A stretch of DNA of 64,000 bases, from positions 62,001-126,000 of the forward strand of contig JAZQGP010000013.1 of assembly GCA_045540015.1 (NCBI GenBank), read 5' to 3'. A program made the translations under genes and the position numbers. Under the pieces are notes generated by a model. The model worked only from the letters and a program-made list of their open reading frames with translations. It was not told the origin of the DNA and did not search any database. This document shows, in pieces, positions 34,269-44,300 of this stretch (positions within the stretch are counted from its first letter, which is position 1; each line of letters starts with the position of its first letter). The DNA is from UMGS1387 sp045540015 (GTDB taxonomy: Bacteria > Bacillota > Clostridia > Oscillospirales > CAG-382).

Positions 34269-35272
34269 AAGTTGCAATTATCGGTGCGGGTTCTATCTCG
34301 CAGACACATATAAAAGCTATAAAGAGCGGAGATTTTGCAAAAATCTGTGCAATATGCGACACAAATCCCGAAAGGCTTGAAAGCGCAGTAAAGGCGATTG
34401 ATGAAAAGGACTTGCACACTTATACAGACTACAAGGAAATGATAAATTGCGAAAAGCCCGATGTTGTTCATGTATGTACGCCGCACTATCTTCACTGCGA
34501 AATGGCGTGCTTTGCTATGGAAAACGGTGCTCACGTGTACCTTGAAAAGCCAGCGGCAATGAACGCAAAAGAAGCAAAGATTATTATGGATACTTCAAAG
34601 AAAACAGGCAAAAAGGTCTGCGTTTCTTTTCAGAACAGGGTTATTCCTACAAATGACACGGCAAAAAGGCTGATTGCCGAAGAAAAATACGGCAAACTTC
34701 TCGGTGTTCGCGGATTTATGCCGTGGCACAGAGAGGGCACGTATTATACTAAAAGCGAATGGCGCGGAACATGGGAAAAAGAAGGCGGCGGAGTTTTGAT
34801 GAACCAGAGTATCCATACGCTTGATTTGCTCTACTATTTCGGAGGCAAGGTAAAGGATGTTCAAGGTTCGGTTTCTCTCCGACTCAACAAAGGAACCATC
34901 GAGGTCGAGGACACGGCAGAGGCTACAATCTGGTTTGAAAACGGAGTAAGAGGCATTTTCTATGCCACAAACTGCTATGTTGCGGATGCATCTGTCGAGG
35001 TTGAGCTTTGCTTTGAAAAGGGAAGATTGCTTCTTCAGAATGATAAGCTTTACTTTAATAACGGTAAGGAATTTGAATTGCTTGTCGATAACAGCGACTA
35101 TACGAAAACCGAAGGCAAAGCGTGCTGGGGTAACGGCCATTATCTTATGATGGAACGCTTCTACAGAGCTTTGCAGGGCGAAGATGTATATTACTGCGAC
35201 ATAAGCGATTCAATTGCGGTGCTTGAAATTATAGAGGCAATTTACAGAACAAGCCCCAATAAGCTAAAGTAA
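34265..35272 (+). CDS. Gfo/Idh/MocA-family oxidoreductase
   Basis: 335 residues; NAD(P)-dependent sugar or inositol dehydrogenase family. Rossmann start VAIIGAGSISQTHIKAIKSG, then the strand-loop with the catalytic Lys in VYLEKPAAMNAKEAKII (EKP motif, residues 93-95), and the C-terminal alpha/beta domain with EGGGVLMNQSIHTLDLLYYF, carrying the conserved GG...H region. Substrate unknown. The ATG at 34265 has GGAGGTC upstream; an earlier in-frame ATG (34226) lies within tadA. The upstream partner is tadA by overlap only; no sugar catabolic genes adjoin. Confidence 0.9.
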   Translation: MKVAIIGAGSISQTHIKAIKSGDFAKICAICDTNPERLESAVKAIDEKDLHTYTDYKEMINCEKPDVVHVCTPHYLHCEMACFAMENGAHVYLEKPAAMNAKEAKIIMDTSKKTGKKVCVSFQNRVIPTNDTAKRLIAEEKYGKLLGVRGFMPWHREGTYYTKSEWRGTWEKEGGGVLMNQSIHTLDLLYYFGGKVKDVQGSVSLRLNKGTIEVEDTAEATIWFENGVRGIFYATNCYVADASVEVELCFEKGRLLLQNDKLYFNNGKEFELLVDNSDYTKTEGKACWGNGHYLMMERFYRALQGEDVYYCDISDSIAVLEIIEAIYRTSPNKLK

Positions 35273-35283
35273 GTCATAAAACC

Positions 35284-35337
35284 AAACCGCTTTGCATAGA
35301 TTATAGCAAAACACTATAATTTATAAGGAAGCGGTTT
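35284..35337 (+). promoter_or_regulatory. Promoter embedded in nested palindromes before the DUF4830 gene
   Basis: TTGCAT (35292-35297), 17-base spacer, TATAAT (35315-35320). The outer inverted repeat AAACCGCTT/AAGCGGTTT (35284-35292, 35329-35337) and the inner one ATTATAG/CTATAAT frame it. The 3' arm overlaps the ribosome site (AAGGAAG) of the next gene and ends TTTTAT, so it could also act as the terminator of the oxidoreductase gene. Confidence 0.45.
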
Positions 35338-35338
35338 T

Positions 35339-35839
35339 ATGTTTGTATGTTCATTTAAATTAACCAGCGTTAAAATCATTGCGGCGTTTCTTGCGTGTAT
35401 TGCTGTTGCTGTTGCTGTGATAGCAATTTTACCTGATGCCGGATATGCGCTCAATGTTAACAAGACTCTTGTCGGCAGTGAAGAGAGCTTGACACATCTT
35501 GATACAAGCGAGGACTGTGTAAGGATGCTTGCAGGTCTTGGCGTTGAGGTTGAAGAAAAGCCTATTCAGAGTGGAAACGTGACAATTCCAGAAGCCTTTG
35601 ATGCGGCGTTTGAAAAGTATAACGATCTGCAGAAATCGCAGGGATTTGACCTTGGGAAATTTCGTGGCAAAAAGGTGAAAAGATATACCTTTAAAGTGAA
35701 AAGTACGTATGGCAAAGCACCTTTGCGTGACTGCTATGCTACGGTTATTGTTTACAAGAAAAAGGCGATAGGAGCGGATATGTGCTGCCCTGAAACGGGA
35801 GAATACGGGGCGATAATAACCTCCCGAAACGCCGGCTGA
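35339..35839 (+). CDS. DUF4830 domain protein
   Basis: 166 residues: an N-terminal membrane helix (VKIIAAFLACIAVAVAVIAI) and a small extracellular domain ending in TVIVYKKKAIGADMCC and GEYGAI. The FEKYNDLQKSQGFDLGKFRG and KRYTFKV patterns match the DUF4830 family of Clostridia. Function unknown. Possibly a membrane-anchored lipobox-less protein; no lipobox seen. The start follows AAGGAAG, which lies in the palindrome described separately. The PAP2 gene follows 31 bases later. Confidence 0.78.
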   Translation: MFVCSFKLTSVKIIAAFLACIAVAVAVIAILPDAGYALNVNKTLVGSEESLTHLDTSEDCVRMLAGLGVEVEEKPIQSGNVTIPEAFDAAFEKYNDLQKSQGFDLGKFRGKKVKRYTFKVKSTYGKAPLRDCYATVIVYKKKAIGADMCCPETGEYGAIITSRNAG

Positions 35840-35870
35840 ATTTTTTCAAGCTAAGGATGTGAAAAAGATA

Positions 35871-36407
35871 ATGCTTTCTGAATTTGAAATAAATATACTT
35901 ATTTGGATACAGGAAAATTTCAGGAGTGCTTTTCTTGATTTTCTAATGCCGCTTATTACATATCTTGCCGAATACGGTCTTGTGCCGATAGTTATGTCGG
36001 TATTGCTTATTTGCATAAAAAGAACGAGACGTTGCGGTGTTGCAATGGCATTTTCAATTGTCATGGGATTTGTTGTTGTGAATTTGGGTATAAAGCCATT
36101 GGTTGCAAGAGTGAGACCGTATGATGCGTATCCTCTGTATGAATTACTTATAGAGGCTCAGTCAGATTTTTCCTTTCCGTCAGGACACACGCTTGCAGCT
36201 TTTGAGTGTGCAACGAGCCTTTCGTTGTATTATAAAAAGTTTGCTCTGCCGGCTTTTATAATTGCATCTCTTGTAGGATTTTCAAGAATGTATCTCTATG
36301 TTCACTATCCGAGTGATGTTTTGTGCAGTGTGGCTCTGGGAATTGTCTTTGCTTTTGTGTCAAAGATGATTGTCGAGAGAGCATATAAAAAGAATAATGT
36401 GCTTTAA
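35871..36407 (+). CDS. PAP2-family membrane phosphatase
   Basis: 178 residues, about five to six helices. The three phosphatase motifs are present: KPLVARVRPYDAYP (KxxxxxxRP), SFPSGHTLAAFE (PSGH) and SRMYLYVHYPSDVL (SRxxxxxHxxxD), with the histidine nucleophile in the last. The family includes undecaprenyl-diphosphate phosphatases (BcrC/PgpB), so lipid-carrier recycling is plausible. I choose the ATG at 35871 with AAGGATGTG upstream; the frame's earlier GTG (35859) is too close to that site. It ends in a sharp terminator hairpin. Confidence 0.9.
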   Translation: MLSEFEINILIWIQENFRSAFLDFLMPLITYLAEYGLVPIVMSVLLICIKRTRRCGVAMAFSIVMGFVVVNLGIKPLVARVRPYDAYPLYELLIEAQSDFSFPSGHTLAAFECATSLSLYYKKFALPAFIIASLVGFSRMYLYVHYPSDVLCSVALGIVFAFVSKMIVERAYKKNNVL

Positions 36408-36431
36408 AGAACGCCTCGGCGTTCTTTTTTT
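36407..36431 (+). terminator. Terminator of the PAP2 gene
   Basis: Stem AAGAACGC/GCGTTCTT around CTCG (36407-36426), followed by TTTTT. The stem begins at the last base of the PAP2 stop codon. Confidence 0.9.
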
Positions 36432-36459
36432 GTCATGTGAGGCATTTTCGGCATAAAAT
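36430..36459 (+). promoter_or_regulatory. Candidate promoter of the lipase-like gene
   Basis: TTGTCA (36430-36435), 18-base spacer, TAAAAT (36454-36459). It would give a very short leader to the ATG at 36476. Confidence 0.35.
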
Positions 36460-36475
36460 GCAAATGGTGATGAAA

Positions 36476-37147
36476 ATGAAAGCCGAAACTCTTGAAAACG
36501 CACTTGTAAGGTGTGCTCAGATATATAACGGCTGTGTGCCGTTCTTATCGGGGAACACCCACTCGTGGAGAAACACAACCGAATACTGCGTGAACATAAC
36601 CGACAGCACCGTGACGATCGTATTCAGAGGCACAGACAGCAAGTCGGAATGGGCGTCAAATTTTGCTTTTTGCCGAAAGAAAATCCCCTACGGAAATACA
36701 GAATCCGATGTCAGAGTTCATTCGGGCTTTATTGATGCGTACAACAATGAGCTTGTAAGAGGACGAATACATAGCCTTATTCCCGATAACCCGTGCAGGG
36801 TTGTTGTGACCGGACATTCAAGAGGGGCAGCACTTGCGGTATTGTGCGGAGTTGATTTGCAGTTCAATTTCCCGTATCTCGATATTGCTGTTTATCTGTT
36901 CGGCTGTCCCAGAGTCGGAAATAAGGCTTTTGCTAAATCTTACAACAAAAGAGTATGCAGGACGGTAAGAGTGCAGAACGGAAATGACATAGTTACAAAG
37001 CTTCCGCCCGTGCTTTTCGGTTACAGGCATGTTGGCTCTGCGGTAAATGTAGGAAAAACGAGGTTTCCGCTTGCTTTTTCGTTCAAAGCTCACTATCCGG
37101 ATCAATATTATGCAAGCCTTGTCAGTGAGAAGGGATTGCTTCGCTGA
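36476..37147 (+). CDS. Class 3 lipase-like alpha/beta hydrolase
   Basis: 223 residues. The nucleophile elbow RVVVTGHSRGAALAVLCG has Ser in G-H-S-R-G near residue 116. Asp follows in VQNGNDIVTKLPP and a His in KAHYPDQYYASL, completing the lipase_3 triad. Oxyanion-side pattern TIVFRGTDSKSEWASNF. No signal peptide, so probably cytoplasmic; substrate unknown (lipid or ester). The start uses ATGAAAGCC at 36476; earlier in-frame ATGs at 36437 and 36470 lack a ribosome site, while GGTGA lies at 36466-36470. Confidence 0.82.
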   Translation: MKAETLENALVRCAQIYNGCVPFLSGNTHSWRNTTEYCVNITDSTVTIVFRGTDSKSEWASNFAFCRKKIPYGNTESDVRVHSGFIDAYNNELVRGRIHSLIPDNPCRVVVTGHSRGAALAVLCGVDLQFNFPYLDIAVYLFGCPRVGNKAFAKSYNKRVCRTVRVQNGNDIVTKLPPVLFGYRHVGSAVNVGKTRFPLAFSFKAHYPDQYYASLVSEKGLLR

Positions 37148-37264
37148 ACAAAACAGTCTTTTGGGAACAAAAGCCACGGACAACCCGTCATATCCTTAAA
37201 TCAACATTGTCGTAAAATATGTGATTTTGTCCTATTTTTTGCATGTATATTTTGCACAAAACTA

Positions 37265-37293
37265 TTGACAAATGACGTGCATGTATGTATAAT
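37265..37293 (+). promoter_or_regulatory. Promoter of the SLH surface locus
   Basis: Consensus TTGACA (37265-37270), 17-base spacer, TATAAT (37288-37293), about 50 bases upstream of the first gene. It could drive all three surface genes. Confidence 0.8.
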
Positions 37294-37345
37294 TAATGTT
37301 GAATTATAATCGGCAGAATTGTAGCCATATTCAGAGGTGATGTAT

Positions 37346-38362
37346 TTGAAAAAGTTTGGTAAAGTGATACTTGTTTTTCTTGCAATTATAATATTGTTGA
37401 TAGTTCTTGTTGTCGGATCGCTTATGATTTTTAAGCCTGATCTTGTAAGGGCTGTTTATGACGGTCTTGTTCTTGACAGCGAGCAGATTGAAGAAAAAAA
37501 GAAGGAAAATGACAGAAAGCTTGCAAGCACAATAAATGAGTTTGGATTTACACTTTCCGAAGAAGATTTGGAAAGGATGAACAACGGGGAGCTTTCCGAG
37601 CAAGACATAAAAGATATTTTGCTTGGAAATACAGCTTCGCCGGACGAAACGGTTGGCAAAGAAGAAAACATTGTCGACATACAAGTGGATCTGGGGAAAC
37701 CGGATAATGTGAATAAGAATCCTGACAAGGAAACTCAAAACAGTAATGTAACGGATACTTCCGTTTCCGATAAAGGTACTGATGACGAAATCAGTTCAAA
37801 CGGTGAGCTGCCGAAAGATGATAAGCCATCCGAAAGTTCAAAACCGTCCGGAAACACAAATTCTTCTCAAGACAATAAACCTACACAAAACAGTAACCCT
37901 CCTGCATCCCAAGGTAAACCTGTTACGCCTGTGGTGGGCGATAATGTAAATGCCAATACTGTAAAGCCAAATCCTTCTGCTCCGACTGATACACAACCCT
38001 CGGCGCAGACAAAAGAATACGAAGAAAAAACAGCAGAGCTTGTTGCAAGGATGTATTCACTCAAGAGCCAATATCTTGGACAGATAAACGGCATTGTAGC
38101 TTCCATGAAGGCGCAGTATGCCGCACTTCCCAAAGAACAGCGTACAACGGCAGCCAAAACAAGCATAGCAAACAGCTATCTGGGTGAGATTTCGGCGCTT
38201 GAAGCACAATGTGACGCACAGGTGAACAGTGTGGTTACAGAGCTTCGCGGGGTCCTTGCAAAGAGTGGAAAGGACAGCTCGCTTGCCGATTCGATACTTG
38301 CAGCTTATAATGCTGAAAAAGAGACAACTAAGGCTGCATATATAAGTCAGTATTCTGATTAA
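37346..38362 (+). CDS. Membrane-anchored linker protein of the SLH locus
   Basis: 338 residues, no recognised family. One N-terminal helix (VILVFLAIIILLIVLVVGSL), a charged helical stretch to about residue 105 (FTLSEEDLERMNNGELSEQD), a long Ser/Thr/Asn/Pro/Asp/Lys-rich low-complexity linker (about 110-225) and a C-terminal helical, probably coiled-coil domain (LVARMYSLKSQYLGQINGIV). Likely exported and membrane-tethered. The start is uncertain: TTG at 37346 has AGAGGTG about 7 bases upstream; GTG at 37337 and ATG at 37340 overlap that site. It is followed 32 bases later by the giant SLH gene, suggesting joint function at the cell surface. Confidence 0.75.
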   Translation: MKKFGKVILVFLAIIILLIVLVVGSLMIFKPDLVRAVYDGLVLDSEQIEEKKKENDRKLASTINEFGFTLSEEDLERMNNGELSEQDIKDILLGNTASPDETVGKEENIVDIQVDLGKPDNVNKNPDKETQNSNVTDTSVSDKGTDDEISSNGELPKDDKPSESSKPSGNTNSSQDNKPTQNSNPPASQGKPVTPVVGDNVNANTVKPNPSAPTDTQPSAQTKEYEEKTAELVARMYSLKSQYLGQINGIVASMKAQYAALPKEQRTTAAKTSIANSYLGEISALEAQCDAQVNSVVTELRGVLAKSGKDSSLADSILAAYNAEKETTKAAYISQYSD

Positions 38363-38394
38363 GTTTAAATACAGTGTGTGAAAGGAAGACAGAC

Positions 38395-41300
38395 ATGAAA
38401 AAGACTACGCGTGTAACAGCACTTCTGCTTGTGCTTATCATGCTAATGCAGACAATCCCGTTTGCGGCACAAGTGGGGGATTTTACAGATTTTCCGATAA
38501 GTTCCTGGTCAACCGAGGCTATGACTGCCGCTGTTGACAACGGACTACTCATCGGAGTGGGGAACAACAAAATCGAGCCAAAACGAAATCTTACAAGAGC
38601 AGAAATGGCGGCGATTATAACGAGAGCCTTCGGGGCTACCGTTGAAAAGGACATATCGTCTTTTTCCGATGTCAAGGACAGTGACTGGTATCACTCTGTT
38701 GTTGCAAAGGCATACAACATGCAGGTTATGCAGGGAACAAGCGAAACGACATTTTCGCCCAAGGACAGCATAACAAGACAGGAGGTTTTCCTCGCTCTTG
38801 CAAGAGTGTTGCATATAGACAGCTCGGATTATTCCATACTTGACAAATTTTCTGACAAGGCAAAGGTTGCCGAGTGGTCAAAGAATGCTGTTACCGGAAT
38901 GGTAGGCGTTGATTATCTTCGCGGCTATAACGATGGTACACTTCGTCCTACGGGCAAGATAACAAGAGAAGAGCTTGCTCAGGTTTTCCATAACATTTTC
39001 AAAACCTATATAAGTGCACCCGGTCATTACACATCTGTTGCACCCAAAGGCTCGGTTATTATCCGTGCTCCCGGCGTAATTCTTGAGAATGTTACAATTA
39101 ACGGCGACCTTGTGCTTGCAGACGGTATCGGTGCAGGCGACTGTACTCTATACAACGTACATGTAAACGGCCGTATCATTGTACGCGGCGGTGAAGGTAC
39201 TGTTGACTTTGTAAACGTTACAAGTACGGGAAAAGTTATTGTAAATGACGTTAACGGAACAGTTAATTTCCATAATTACAGAACTGACGTGCCTTTTGCA
39301 GACAATCTTCTTGAGCTTACTCCCGCAACATTTCTTCAGGTTCAGCCCTCGGGTACAGGTACCGGCAGACCCGGAGGTACCGGCGGCGGTGGAACTACTA
39401 CATACGCCATAGACTTTTTTGGTCTTGACGGCAAATCTATTCTTGATAAGCCTTTAAAAATAAAGAACAATTCTACTATTGCCCTTTCACAAGAAGAAGT
39501 TCCCGTATTTACTGTTCCGGGAGAATATTCGGGATATTCCTTCTACGGCTGGATTAACAGCAAAACAACAAACCCCGAAGATGTACTGAATAATCCCAAG
39601 CTCTTAATGAGCGAAAGTGATGTTGCAAATGCGAAAGTAACCGGAAAAGTTAACTACAATGCAGTTATTATTGACAACGACACAGGCTTGCTTTTGGGTG
39701 GGCCGTTCGGTGACGGTTCATCGAATTATCACGCTAAACCGAGCACAGGCACTGTGACTAAGGATGCATTGATGTATCATTATGATACAGAATACAAGTA
39801 TCCTACAAAGTGGAAGGTTACTTCTATAGACGGCAACGGTAACACTGTAACGGAAGAACTCAGTATTGATGAGCTTGTCGAAAAACTCAACAATCTCGAC
39901 GATGACGATATCGTTGTTGTTGAGGTGATTGAAACTGCCGATAAGATAAAGCTTACATTTAAGGATAATGTAACCGGAACCGAGACACCTGTATATGCTA
40001 TTCCCGGCTATCCACTTGAAGCAGACAGCATTCCTCAGCTTTCCAATGTAACCAAAGAAGGTTATTTCTACGAGGCGAAGGGTTGGACACTTACCGAAGG
40101 TAGCGACACTCTTGTAGATTTTGCAAACCAGACCTTTAATGCAGCAACAAATGTATTTGCAAAGTATGATGTATCTGCTATAAAGATTATTGTAAAGTAT
40201 TTCCATGATGCAGATAAAAACGGTGTTTATGATGAAACGCCTGTAAGTGATACAAACGGCGACGGTGTTGTAGACGAATACGATATTGCTCCTGAGCAGT
40301 ATTATACAGATAATTTTGATAAGCCTACACACAATCTTCTTGAAAGTGAGCTTCCGCAAAATCCCTCATATGAAGGAATAGATAACGGAACGCTTGACGA
40401 AAAGTTCGTTGGCTGGGCAGAGAGTAAAGCTGATGCAGATGCAGGAAATGTAATTACTTATCCTTATGCAATGACAGAAGCAAATAATCCTTATAAGCTT
40501 TATGCTTCATTTACATCCGACTTCTCAACAGTGACATTTGTTGCTGTTGGTGGAAATACAGAAACAACTGTTAAGGTTGGAAATAACACAGGAAAAATTA
40601 TTGAGGGTACAATTCCCACCTTTACTCCCGCTGATGAAGAAAAACAGTATTTCTTCGGATGGAAGAATAAAGATACAAATGATGAAATTGCAGCAGACGA
40701 TTTCGAAGACTACATCAAGGATTATATAAAGACAAATAAGCAAAACGTTTCCTTTGAGGCAATATTTAAAGATAAAACTGTAATTACATTCTACGAAGAG
40801 GATGGAACAACAGTATATAAAACCCAGTATATTATTCCCGACGGCGTAAACAAGGCAACAGAGGAAGCATATCCCGCAATTGCTGATGAAGAAAAGCAGT
40901 ATGTTGACGGATGGACGACCGACGGAACAACAGCATTTAACTTTGATACCGTAATCGGCAAAGATAATATTGACCTTTATCCTTTAATCAAGGACAAAAC
41001 CGCTGTCACTTTCTATGAATTTGGCATGCTCAATGTTTTTAAAGTTGGTGACGAAGAACAGATATATTATTACAAGCCCGACGAAACAGTTACAAAACCC
41101 GCTTCCGACCCGGCGCTTCTTGCCGAGCATGTTGAGGAATACTATTTCTTCGGATGGTCGACTGAAAAGAATCAGGTAGACCTTGATGAAAACAAACTGT
41201 TCAAATTCGGAGAAAAAGCAGGCGAGAATGATATAAAACTCTATCCTGTTCGCAACTTAAGATACCCTGTTGTTTTTGTATACACAGATGTAAATAATAT

Positions 41301-44300
41301 ACCCGACACAATAAGCCCTACAAAGTATGCAATTCCCAGAGCCGTTCTTGAAACCGACAGAATTCCCATGGTTCCCGGATATAACTATAACGGTTACGAA
41401 TATACTTTTGAGTATTGGACGGAAGATGCTGTAAATAACGGCGGATTTGAAGCTGAAGATACTAACAACGACGGTGTAATCGATGAGAAAGATAATCTTG
41501 TAGGTGCAGGAGCAAAGGTTGATCTGTCGGTAACGACAATAAACGTTCCGAATAAGACATTCTACGCTGTATACCGCAAAGCGCCTCTTGAGAATGTTGT
41601 AAAATTTATTTATGATAAGAACAAAGACGGCACTCTTGATGATACTGCAACAACCGACACAAACGGCGACGGAGTAATTGACGAATACGATACTTACACA
41701 GAGCAGTATAACGAACAGAGCGTAAATACGGGCGATTGTATCATCGTTCCCGAAAATCCCAAGCTGGATGCAGATAACGAAAACACATACACATTCAGAT
41801 ACTGGACGCTTGAAAAAGCAAAAGCAGGTGCGTTTTTAGCTGATGAAAACGGCAACCTTATAGGTGATGTGGGTGCGGAATTTGACTTTACTGTTCCGGT
41901 AGACGGAAGCACACCTCTCATTAAGCTGTATGCTGTATTTGAAAAGACACCGGTTCCTTATACGGTTACATATACTGTAGACTACGCCGGTGACTTCAGA
42001 GAGATTGAAGAAGACGAAAACGGTACAACAAAAATTGTTGAGTGGACAGATAATGAAGATGAAACTGTTTACAACGGAGTTGTAACTCTTCCTGCGGCAG
42101 GCTCTGTCGGAGTTCCCGTAAGAAACGGCACAACCTTCAAGTACTGGTACACAAAGAATGCGGATGACACAATAACACCCGTTACAACATCAACCATTAC
42201 CGTAACAAAGGATATCACCCTTTACGCGTACATGGAATGTGCGGTCAACTTCATCGACTCTGTTGATGACGATCTCGGCCCCAGAAACGCAACAATCTAT
42301 GTTCAGTATAACACACCCATTGACGGCGAAAAGGAATACGCGGCAGGAGTATACAATAAAGACATACTCGCATGGACACGTGTAGAAAAGGGCTTTGAAA
42401 GAAACGCATCTGTTGCAGATGAGTATGCAACACTTAATTATGTTCACGAAATTGCCCATACCTGGTTTGAAAAAGACCTTCAGGGCAAATGGGTAGAAAC
42501 TGCAGCAGGCTCAGGTGAGTGGATATGGACAGAGCTTTCTGCAGACGCAGCTAAGCTTGTGGACTTTGACAAAACTGCAAAAATTACAACAGACACTAAC
42601 GTATATCTCACTTCAAGACGTATAAATGCAAATGCGTTTATAGAAAGATTCCCCGATTTTGAGATTAAGGCAACTGTTCCTTATGAGATAGACGAGGAGA
42701 ATCCCGAAGAAGGCAGATTCCTTACTGCCGTTAAGGATGCAATCTTCATGAACGAGGGCTTCATTACAGAAGCGTATGAAGTGTCGGACGTTGAAGATAA
42801 GCTCTTTGACAAGCTCAGAAAGTATGGCTTTATGGCAAATAACAGCAAGGAAATTCTCAATATAGATAAGACTATCGAGTTTGCAAAAGTCATCGGTGAG
42901 GAGAACCTTGCAAAGCTTATTGACAAGTATCTCTCCAATTACTTCCAGGGAGATGCCGCTGCAGAGAGTATAAATGAATTTCTTACCAAGTATCTTACAA
43001 ATGTAAACGAAAGCAATGAAAAGGAAGTTGCCGAACAGCTCGGAAAGCTTGTAAACGGCATGCTTGATAACAACAAGGATGATACAATATTGACACTTGA
43101 AAAGGCAGCGCACAATATTGCCGAAAACGACCTTACTGCTCTTTCCGATGTTATCAAGCAATATGTACGACAGAGTCTTACAGACGAAACTGATGCTGAT
43201 AATAACGGAATTCCCGACAGAGAGGAAGAACTCAGAAATCTTCTTAACGAGGCGTTTATAAGATATTGTAAGGACCATGAAGCAGATTTCCACGACTTTC
43301 TTGAAACAATAATTAAAGACCTGCTTATTTACCATCCCAACCCTGAAATGATTGATATGGTAACAAAGCTTGCCATTGAAAAGGTTAAGGCGGGTGAATT
43401 CAAGAGTGAAATTACGACAGAGATTGAAAAACTGAGCAACGAAGAGCTTTCTGCTATTATAGTAGAGTTCGTAGAAAACGACTTTTCATTTGTGGAAAGC
43501 GGAATTATAACTGCTCTTGATGACGAAAACTTCGTTATCAGCATGGTAGAGCTTCTTGCAGACGATCCTACCTTCAAGGCAACAATCAAATCTCTTGCGC
43601 AAGAGACACTGAATCAAGGCGGCGATGATCTTAAGAACAAGCTTAAAGAAATGTTCCTTAATGATCTTACTCCCGAACAGCAGGAAAATCTCATTGATAC
43701 ATATGTAACAAACCTCAATGATCCTGCAAAAATCCGTCAGCTTGCACTTGACCATATAGCTGAAATTTCAAACGAGCAGATTCTCGGCTATATTCAGGGA
43801 GACAATCCCTTGATTGTGCTTTCCGCAAGCGACCTTCTCGGTTATATCAAGGATTATCAGAATCAGATTCCCGATGCGACAATTCTCGCAAAGATTAAGG
43901 AAGAAAACTCGCCTATCAAGGTGCCTTCCGATAAACTTCTTGCACTTGTAAAGGACGGAACAATTTCCATTCCCGAAAACACCGTTCTTTCACTTGTAAA
44001 GACAGAGCTCAAGGGACTTGACAATGCGACAATTGCTTCTTATATCAAAGATGGCACAATTCCTGTAGAGGATAGCTTTATTGAAAGTATTATCATTTCC
44101 GAAATAGAAGCTCAGCGTGATTCTCTTGTAGCGGATGCAATTCAGGATGCTAAGGACAGCGGAGATTATGATGCAGCAGTTCAGGCTTATATTCTCTCCG
44201 AAGGTCTTTCCGAAGAGGAAGCAAAGGCAAAGGTAGAGAAGAAGATTGCAGACGAAGTTGACCTTGAAATTGATAATACGATTGTACAGGAAACAACGCC

